From: Podospora comata
Taxonomy: Eukaryota > Ascomycota > Sordariomycetes > Sordariales > Podosporaceae
DNA length: 64,000 bases
Reading direction: 5' to 3'
NCBI GenBank assembly: GCA_017354895.1
Contig: CP071494.1
Span: 3,596,001-3,660,000, forward strand
The notes under the pieces are model-generated. The model searched no databases, was not told the origin of the DNA, and was given only the letters and a program-made list of their open reading frames with translations. Shown here piece by piece: positions 52,389 to 64,000 of this stretch. Each line of letters starts with the position of its first letter. Positions within the stretch are counted from its first letter, which is position 1. A program made the translations under genes and the position numbers.

Positions 52389-55300
52389 TCAATCCTTCAA
52401 TATCGTCAAATCCAACCCAGGAATATTCCTCTCCCAAGGCGGTATTGACCTTGCCGAACTCCCCGTTCTCGACCTTACAGGAGGTGGTTTCTCCAGCCCT
52501 CCCCCTCCTCCAGCAGACATCACCGTCCCCTCACTAGAACTCAACCCCTCCGTCTCCTCCCCCTGTTCCTTCTCTTTATCTTTGTCTCCCTCATCATCAC
52601 TCTCCCTTCGCCCACTCTCCTCACAATACTCCACCTCCGCCCCCCCCCTCCGCAACCCCTTGAACCTCCCCAGTATCCCCGCCCCCTTCTCCCCTCCCTC
52701 ATCACCCCCCTTGTCTTTATCCCCACCATCCTCCCACCGAACAACAAAATCCACCATCTCCCTCCCATCCCTCACAGCCCCGAGCAGCACCGGATACGCC
52801 AAACACCCCCCCAACAAACACAGCACCGGTATCCCCACAGCCAACTCCACACTCAACCCGCCCCTCTCCCTGATAGCATAACTCACAAACGGCCAAAACA
52901 TCGGGCCCGACGCCCCCATGGTCAACCACGCAGCCGCCCTCTTCGTCCTCTCCCCCTGCCCCCTCAGCCCAAGACTAAAAATCAAAGGCCAGATGGGACC
53001 CTCGCAAAAGAAAAACAACATGAGCGGTATAGCCACCAAGTTAGGGTTGCCAGTGTGCGGAAACACCAAGATGACCAACGCAAAGACCGCAGAGAGAAAC
53101 ACGCACAATGTCAAAACCGTGCGGGGTTTGGGGATGAGTCGGATGTGAGGTTTCGAAACGTTGAGGTAGACCACCCCCGCCGCAAGAAAGCGGGAGAAGG
53201 CAAAGGCTGTGTGGGCGATGAGGAGGTAGTTGAGGATGGAGAACTTCAGCCCCTGGGGGCGGTAATCCGCCGCTCTTTTGGCTGTTGCGGGGAGGGAGTA
53301 AGACGCAAAGGAGCTGAAGAGCTGGTTGAAGTAGACCGACATGTTTTCTTGGGTGGCGACGTAGCACCATTGGGCGAGGACGGCGAAGAAGATGGTCCAG
53401 TTTCGGAGCTTGAAACCGCCCAAGGAGCGCTTTTTTGGTTCGAGGGGGAGCTTGGAGGCTAGCTCGGCGAGTTCGCTGTCTGATACCTCGGGGAGGGGCA
53501 TGTAATAGAAATAAAGTGCGAGGAGGACCGAGAGTAAAGTGACGCCGAGGTATGTCCATTGGACGTCGATGAGGGTTTGGGACATCTCGCCGTCTTCTAG
53601 TTCGCCGTGGCTTTCTTTTTCGAGGTTGCGGAAGAAGACCTTGTTGGCGAGAAGGCCGGAGAGGACGCTGCCGACTGCCTGGACGCCCTGCGCGAGGAGG
53701 AGCCTCAGATCTCCATACGCTGGGGGACCACACAATATCAAAAAGGGGTTGGCGGCTGTCTCGAGGACTGCTAACCCGAACCCGACGGCAAAGGAGCTGA
53801 CCATGAATCCCCCATAAGCGGTCAGGACTGCCCCGGGCCAAAACATGATAGTGCCCGTGCCATAAATGAGTAATCCCACAATAAACGTCGTCTTGAACCC
53901 CCCTATCGCCTCAACACCCGGGCGTTCCTTTCTTCCAGAGCGGCGGTGCTCGTCATGCCGTAGCAACCACTCCCCAACAAGAAGCGGCCCAGCAAAGTAA
54001 CCAGCCCCAAAGTACATCGACGTCAAGCCCAAAGTCTGAGCAAACGACATCCCCGCCACATCGGCGATGACATTGTTAAGCGTGTTGAGCAGGCCGTACG
54101 AGAAGCCCCAAATGAAGAATAGAATGCAGACGATGGTGCAATACTTGAACGATTCGCTGGCGTTGGTCCGGATCATGCTCTTTGGCTTCTTCATATTAAC
54201 AAAGCCAAAGTAGACGGCTGTCGCGGTAGCAGCCGAGTCTCGGTGGGGAGGCGGGACATAGTTCATGCTATGGGCCATTGACACTCTCCTAGACGAAGGT
54301 CCGCCAGAACCCGCGGCACCGGCCAAGAAATCTCTGATGGAGATCTCTTCCGACGACCGCTCATCTGGCGGGGTGATGACAAAAGCTGGGGGATCAGCTT
54401 GCGTAAATGGCGAAGGGTCCGCGATGTCGACTGGAGCTCCCTCGGCGTTTGCCAGCCCATCAGCACCAGCCCTATTGTTATCGTTGTTGTTCTTGAAAGG
54501 CGACGGCTCATCCCCCGTGAGCGTGGTGCTCCGCCTCGTAGCGTTGGGATCATACAGCATAGCCGGCAGAATCCTAACAATCAGCGGCTTGAGCGTAGGA
54601 ATACACGCACACGTAATCCCCACGTTGACCTCGACGGCCGACCACATCAACGAGAGCGACGCATTCCATGAAAACGAGGGACTCTGTCCGTAGAGCGCCT
54701 CCCTGTTCGAGGAAGGATTCATAGACGTGATGTCAATCGCTTTCTGTAAGTAATAGATACGCACCACATCCACAATCGTCACAAAGATGCCGAGAGAGAA
54801 CGTCAGGATCAAAATGATCTTTTGCCTCGGCGGCAGTCTCATGCTGGTCAACACCGGGATTGGCAGCGCCAGGATCGCCAGGTCGGTCGTGACGTTGATA
54901 GGAGCCGAGCAGATGAATTCGGTGAGCAGGGGAATGCACCTGATCATCGGGGTGTTGATGTCCCACGCTGCCGCGATGGGGTGGCACTGAAAGATGTTCA
55001 TAAATGTCAGAATCACCCCCGCCAGGTTCACCACGCCCAACACGCCCCAGGAAGCCATCCTAAGAATCTTTTGCGTGTTCTTCGCCAGCCGCAGATAGAA
55101 AATTAGGACCGAGGATTTCGTCGCCATGAGAGCCGGGTTCTGCCATAACGTCAGCCACCATCTTGTTCGCCCTTGGGCCAGGGTTGCTCACATAGAGAAT
55201 GCTGAAAACATATTCACACATCTTCAGCCCAGGCATCTTCCAAGCCTCTACATGGTCCCCATGCCTTCCTAAACCCCTCATGGTTCCAAAAATGATACTC

Positions 55301-55551
55301 AGACTCAAAAAGACGGTGATCAGCCACGCCAGCACGATGATGTAGTCATCAGCACCGAACCTCCTGACTATCCCGATCCGCGACACCATCCTCGCCGCAA
55401 CAAACACCGACGCCAGCGTCAGCGTCGCTGCCGTCACCGCCAAGACCGCAGGTCCCCGGTCGACGTGCTCATCTTCCCCTTCTGCCTGTGGTACGCTGAT
55501 GTTGTTGTGGTCGGCCTGTCTGTAATGATGGTGATGATAGAGTGTTGACAT
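52389..55551 (-). CDS. Rhodopsin-domain (Pth11-like) receptor fused to a FucP-type MFS transporter
   Basis: Two exons (55551-55192, 55139-52389) encode one 1036-residue polypeptide with two membrane modules. Residues 30-315 are the fungal rhodopsin domain: ADDYIIVLAWLITVFLSLSI, then ILY joined by splicing to NPALMATKSSVLIFYLRL, IFQCHPIAAAWD, PINVTTDLAILALPIPVL and WSAVEVNVGITCACIPTLKP. A linker (315-450, Pro/Ser/Asn-rich) ends VYFGFVNMKKPKSM. Residues 450-920 form a 12-helix MFS transporter of the L-fucose permease class: TIVCILFFIWGFSYGLLNTL, LGLTSMYFGAGYFAGPLLVG and LFFFCEGPIWPLIFSLGLRG. A 115-residue acidic tail follows. No stop, start or splice signal separates the modules. A sugar sensor-transporter (transceptor) role is an inference. 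Confidence 0.85.
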
Positions 55552-58500
55552 GTTGGGCGACGGGTGGCGACCCTAAGTCAGGGGTCCAAGGGGTGCCAAC
55601 TGAATAACGTCAAAAAAACCACGCCGTGTCGTTGAGTACAAGGCTGGCTGGCGTCGCTGGCGTCTCTCTGCGCGCGTGCAGATACACGCACGTCGATAAA
55701 TAAATAAAAAGCCGTTTACTGTATCGTCGATATCGTCGTTGCTGTTAATGATATTGTCGACAGTAATATCCTCTCCATCTCTCTCAACAACCTATACAAA
55801 AGTTGGAGCTTGGGAAAGGTCTGTCCCCCCAAAAAGAACAACCCCAGCGGCCGTAACAACAGCAGCACTAGACTACCGTTTCCGTCTCGGCAGCGTCGAC
55901 AGCAGCACTATGTTCTCGTTGAAGGATGATGGTTGTGGTCGTCGTTGGTGTAGTAGCTGTACAACCCTAACCGCCATCTCGAATCTCTGGCAGCGGTTCC
56001 TGTCAAGTCTGTGCGTGCTTTGACACAAAGCCGACACCATGCCACACAATCACCGGTAGAACGGAAAGAAACTCGTGTGCGTCCTTCTCAATCAAGCGGA
56101 ATTCGGATGGCAATCAAGTTCCTGTGCCTGTCCTGTGTCTGAGTGTGTGGTGTTGCGACTCGGCAAACGTGTGAACCCAGGGTAACCGTTGTTTCGTGCA
56201 GAGTGCCGAGGCGAAAGAAATCGTTGCCAAAACAAGTATAAAATATGCTTGATGTGCTTGATGTGTGAAACAGGCGTACTTTCTCTCCTACTTCTCGCCG
56301 TTCTGTCCGTTTGATCTAATGATATTTGGCTCTCGGTATTCGGATTTGGATTTCCCTTCCTCTTTCTCACCCCCTCCAGGAACTAATTCGGGTAGTGGTA
56401 AGGTATCTTTCAAAACAGGTGTCCCCCTGGCAGGGTGAAACCAGTTCACCGTGTGGTGTTTTGCAGGGCCATGAGTCGTGATAGCAAATATTTCGTGGGG
56501 TGTGGCGGGATAGACAGGACCCCTGCTGCAAGTGTATGAGGGTAGGGTTCAATATTAAGGTTTTTACAACCACCAGTAGCGATGTGCCTCCTTGGCCAAT
56601 GACATCAAAGCCTGGGACAAATTGTCAGAATCGAGCTTCGGTGAAAAGAGGAACGAATCGATATCGTCAAAGAAAAAGGCCTCGACGCCACAAAATTCTG
56701 TGATTTGTGACCTGTGCGTGTGTCTGTGTGCCAAAAGACTCGAGCAGAAGCAGTAAGAAAAAGCCAAGGTGTGGAGTGGCGGTGGTATGGGGAGGTCGGG
56801 AAGTAATAACTTACAGCAAAAAAGATGGGACGAAAGCGAGAAAAAAACCTGCTTATATCTTACAACAAATTGTTATGATTATCGATATCCTTTTTTTCAA
56901 AGATTTTCCCCTTGTGCATGGATGGGTCTCCCTCCTCATAAAGTGTAATAAGTATCCAGCAGCGAGTGTGTGCCCGGATTTGCAACTTTTCCATTACCAC
57001 TCCACTACTCACCGCTTGCTCTCTCTCTCTCTCGGCTCCTCCCCCTCACTCTCCATCTCTACAACTCATACGAGAAATGCCGTTATGCGAAGCACTGCCC
57101 ACTTTGCCCCAGCTTTTTTCTCATCTTCAATGGCCCCCAGCCTTTTTGCTAAACCTTATATCCTTCGCTTAACCCACCACTCTTGCGTGAATGATGTGAT
57201 AAACTCTTTGCCTGCCCATTTCCCGAGCGAGACAAAATTCCACCCCTCCTTCGGAGGAACAACTCCCCTCCCCCCCCAAGCCACCAAACTTGATAAAACC
57301 CGCATGATGCAAACTCTCATCCTATTAACTACCCCTTCAATTCCTCACAAGGAGGTCAGTGGCTTTCCCACAACCCCCCATCCGCCTACCTTTTCCCTAA
57401 TCATCTTCCCGCCGCTCCTTGTTGGTCATCTGTCTTCGTTGTCGTCAGGTTGTCAAAAGTCTGGGCAATGACATAGCCCACCCCAAACCGCCCCAAACCC
57501 CAGCAAGCACGTGGACCAATCACCGCTTCCTTCGGCTGGCAAAGTCCCCGACCGCCCGGCTCCAAAGCAGTGTCTTGGCAGAGCCCTGTGACACATTGAC
57601 CATTCAACCGCACATCGCGCGCCGCCGCGTTGCCGAGACATTCTCAACCTCACAGAACAACAACCGCATCGTTAATTGCTGTATGTAGCGGCGGCGATCC
57701 CCCCCTCTCCTCCTCAAATGGAGGGGCAACCAAAGCAGCAGCCCAGGTACGCCCATGATAAGGGTTCTTTCCAGTAAAACAAGAACTACTTGAAAAATCC
57801 CGCCATGCCACAAGCTTTGGCGAGTGGAATACAAAACCTAGATCTCGCTTCCCTCCTCACGTTAATTGGCTCTGCTATCGGTGCCTGAAAGCTCATCGCC
57901 CCAGCGAGTCGGAATCTGCCTGCCGGCCTATTAACAAAAAGTGCATGTTTGCCTTATGTATCAAGAAAGCCTGGATATTTTACCTCGTTTGAGAGATGTG
58001 CAATTCTTGGCTGAGGAATAACGATAAGCAAAACAAACCAAAAAAAAACTAAAAAAAAAAAAAAAAAAACTCACAGCCCGTCATCATCGTCGGTGAGAAA
58101 CCAAAAGAAACAAAGTGAATGTTCAAAAGTAGCTCCTCTCTGGTCCCGCCAGCGATGACGTCTCCTGCGGAACCCATCGTTGTGTCATCCAGGGACCGGG
58201 GCAAGTTGCTCCGCTGGTGGCTTCTGTCGTGCTTGTGAAATGCTATCGATGTTGTTTCACTTTCTTTGCTGACCAGACTCCCGTGCCTGGCCACTGAAAA
58301 GATAGATTTTGTACAGACAGGATGACAGACATATGATTTCCTGTTCGCCCCCTTTTCCAGAAAAGTCTACCCTTCCAAACACCACAACAAAGAATTCCAA
58401 CCGTGGCTATGACCTCACGGATAAACATCAGGTGGACGCACCATCACCAGCCTTGCCGTCCCTGTTTGCTCAATTCCAGAAAACCACCTATTCACCGCCC

Positions 58501-58606
58501 AGACTTTCTTTGTACAGATATGGGTATCTTTCCCGATAATTACAGCAACGCCCAGCATGACCAGACAAGCAAGCATCTCATCCAAATGGCGTCAACTCCG
58601 ATAGTT
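55552..58606. other. 3-kb gene-free region
   Basis: This is the longest gap in the window, lying between the start of the rhodopsin-MFS gene and the end of the regulator gene. It carries a (CT) run at 57019-57033, pyrimidine-rich sequence around 57230-57420 and a long A tract at 58040-58069. A 254-codon plus-strand frame at 56707-57471 begins with GTG and has no recognisable sequence. A long promoter or a noncoding transcript would both fit. Confidence 0.5.
58040..58069. repeat. Poly-A tract (interrupted)
   Basis: Two A runs, the second of 19 bases, lie beyond the 3' end of the Zn2Cys6 gene. On the minus strand they read as poly-T. Confidence 0.9.
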
Positions 58607-61571
<2,965 letters not shown>

Positions 61572-64000
61572 TCCTGTCAGTCTGTGGAGCTGGAGATCGA
61601 CTGGTTTCCTATATGCCGACTCCAGGTGCCCCTTCTCGGCATATTCTCTCCTTCACCGATGTATATATATGGGGGCTGAGCCGACAAATATCATGTAAGT
61701 GGTGGCGAGAGTATTCGCTAGGTGGGGGTTGTCGTTAGCACAGTGAGTATTCCTGGTTGATGGCGAGCCTCGGGCGTCGTCTTGGGAAGTGTGACAGGAC
61801 GCGAAGAAGGGAAGCTTGACAAGTAGGTGGTCGCCTTATGGCTGGAGTGGTTGGCGAGATAGTTAGTCGATTTTCTGGGGTGCATCAAAGTGAGCCGCCC
61901 CCGCAGACAGCGTAGCACAGCACAATAAACTGGGGATCGGGGAGTTTGGTAGAGAGGGAGGGTCAAGTATGGGACGAGTAATTGGTCAGGGGCCGGCTTG
62001 TCAAACAGGATGATGGGGCAACTACCCCGGATGGAAGGTTTGATTCTGGGGAGTCCCCCGGGTGGAAGACAGGGGAGGTTACAGTGTAAGTACCTAGGCA
62101 GGTAGGCTTAGAGCCGAGGACGGGAGGTGTGTGGCTATGAGATGGATTGTTGGATCGCCAGTGAGTGAACGGATAACTCACATTCACCCTTCCCATCTAG
62201 AGCTTGATCCTCGGCCCTTTTTGCTGAAGGAAAACACAATGTCCATATGATGATTGGGCGGCTGTCTCCGAGCATGTGAAACTAAGAGCTAGAGCCGGCA
62301 GTGGCCGTTTAAAGACGAGATGTCATAAAAATAAAGGTGACCGAGGATGATGTCGAGGCCTGAGAGCCATGATGTTCAATTCCCACAAGAGAAGGTAGCA
62401 GCCCAACCCAGCGGGGAGGGGTCAGTGGACAGATGTTGGCCAACACTGGAACTTGAGAAGGCACGATGTGTGTGGTGCGGGGAGGGGACGATGCCGGTGA
62501 GTTGAAGGATGAGTGGGGTTGGAGAAGTGGGAAAGAGCTCCGGGGAGTTGGTGGAGACGATACACCTTACGGAAAGCTGTGTTTCTTCGGGAATTGCAGT
62601 TTGTCCCTAGGTGCTGCCAAAAGCAGAATGGGCTCCCAGTTACAGCTTGTCCTTGCCCCCTTCATCCCATATTCCCTCCCGTCCTGTCCAGCAGTTTGGT
62701 GGTTCAATGGAGTTTAACAGATTGAAAAGGGATGAAATTTCATCCTTGATCCCTGTATGTAACGGCGGCCCCACAGTACCACCTCTGCAACCGACGGCTT
62801 CAGGGCCCGCCATCCACAAGCCGTTGCTCTCTAACCCCAGGGTCACTGTGACCACTTCAGGATGTCGACGACCTTGTTACTCTTGATTTGTATTCTTTAA
62901 ACGCGCACCTTTTTCCACTTCAAACATCGCCAGAAAATCAATGTTCTTCTCTCAACTTATTTACCGCCTCCAAAACAGCGGTGCCCAAGAGCTGTCAAGG
63001 GTCCTTCCTTGTCTTTCTTTGGTACCGCGAAGTCAAGATCCAACTGTGATTCAGGAACGATGTCCATTGACGGGAACCCGATATATGAGGGGAGTATTCA
63101 ATGCTTCCTCGCCTCTATCCCGTCTCGACTTAAGCTCTCTTCCACGGCAATTGCTTCTGGGGGGCAGGTCACAAGCACAATGTGACGCAGCGTGACCGCT
63201 CGCTGGGCCTCTGGAGCCGCCTTCTGTTTATATACTGACGCTTTATTTCTTATTCTGGTCGAGATCTTTGGGCTGAAGCTGTGCGTCACAGTGAGGGTGC
63301 AGCGACAACTTGGGGGTCGCAATATCTTGATGTTTGCCGCGCCAATTACAGCTCACTGTTCTACAGTAACTGTTGATCTTGCCCGGCTGGGCTTTCTATA
63401 CCAACCATATCAGCCAGGTATATCCTAGCCGTCGTCAATATCGAGACTGTGTCCCGGGTCGCTGCACCATGGGAGCGAGACACCCGAGGTCGAATACTTA
63501 CTTTCAAGTCCTCTTTCCGCATTACATACAAGGACGGGGACCATGATACGGCCGAGCCTGCTGTTCTCAGGAACTGAAGAGCGTTGAAGGTGCCGTTCGC
63601 TTAAGCAGCAAAACCCGGAACCCCCTGCAACCCGCGACCTTCACCAAATCTAGCCCCTTGCAAGATCGGGCTCTGGTCCCTAACGGTCGGCGATCCTTGG
63701 CAGTCTACGGACGATCGTCTCCCGAAATTCAACCCAGCTTCCTCGCCTCTTCCTCACCTCGACCATGAAATCACCTCTTCACCGCATCACCACTTGCTTT
63801 CAGAACACCGCGAGCTTCATACTCTGGCGTAGCACTCTTTATGGAGCTCTCAAGCAGCTTTGCTCCAGTGACCGCTTCAGGTTGTCGTCAGACAGTTACA
63901 CTTGGTCACATTACACCTCCCCATTGCTGTTGCATGGCTGGGGATAGCATCAAGAATCATCATCATATTGTCAACTACCGGAAATTCGGAACCGAGACTA
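61572..64000. other. Upstream region of the Zn2Cys6 gene to the window edge
   Basis: These 2.4 kb hold the regulator's promoter and probably sequence belonging to a gene beyond the right edge. A plus-strand ATG at 63765 in ACCATGA context opens a 60-codon frame with no recognisable product. I find no supportable gene, RNA or repeat. Confidence 0.45.

Noticed and set aside
56707-57471. 254-codon plus-strand frame in the 3-kb gap
   Set aside because: It starts with GTG and has no recognisable sequence; the composition is that of C/T-rich leader DNA.

Overview
The window reads as nuclear DNA of a filamentous ascomycete, most likely a sordariomycete of the Sordariales type (inference, no search run). 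The signs are: genes on both strands about 2.6 kb apart, short spliceosomal introns (41-82 bp, GTRNGY donors, CTRAC branch points, NAG acceptors), GC-rich third codon positions, pyrimidine-rich leaders with CACCATG or CAAAATG-like starts, and fungal families such as FluG, GH76 Dfg5/Dcw1, Pth11-type rhodopsin-domain proteins and Zn2Cys6 regulators. Twenty-four protein genes are modelled, 18 of them spliced. No tRNA, rRNA, transposon or CRISPR was recognised.

Layout. 0-9 kb: the 3' end of mitochondrial porin, a J-domain protein and methionine aminopeptidase 2 from one divergent promoter, a PRELI/MSF1 lipid-transfer protein with an open frame beyond its stop, a small conserved protein and a YFH7-like P-loop kinase from another divergent promoter. 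9-18 kb: a 901-residue disordered protein with an eIF4E-binding-like motif, a small stress-type protein behind a perfect CRE, a 342-residue unknown protein and an AT-rich gene-free island. 18.9-31.6 kb: an ABC1/UbiB-family mitochondrial protein, a prolyl-4-hydroxylase-like dioxygenase, a MYND protein, a GPI-anchored GH76 enzyme with a GC-AG intron, FluG, and Erv41. 32-43 kb: an unusual C45 acyltransferase-like protein with a long basic C-terminal half, a small mitochondrial protein, the mRNA export factor Rae1/Gle2 and ethanolamine-phosphate cytidylyltransferase. 43.8-51.7 kb: two unknown fungal proteins and a branched-chain aminotransferase. 52.4-64 kb: a rhodopsin-domain/FucP-type MFS fusion, 3 kb without a gene, a six-exon Zn2Cys6 regulator, and 2.4 kb of its upstream region.

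Most genes are unrelated housekeeping genes; I see no secondary-metabolite cluster. Mitochondrial and phospholipid functions recur (porin, PRELI, ABC1/UbiB, ECT1, two presequence-bearing proteins), but nothing in the layout suggests co-regulation apart from two divergent promoters. The most unusual objects are the receptor-transporter fusion, the Cys-to-Ser C45 fusion protein, and the PRELI gene whose frame stays open for 112 codons past its TAG. Exon boundaries were worked out by hand from splice signals, phase and domain continuity; none has transcript support.
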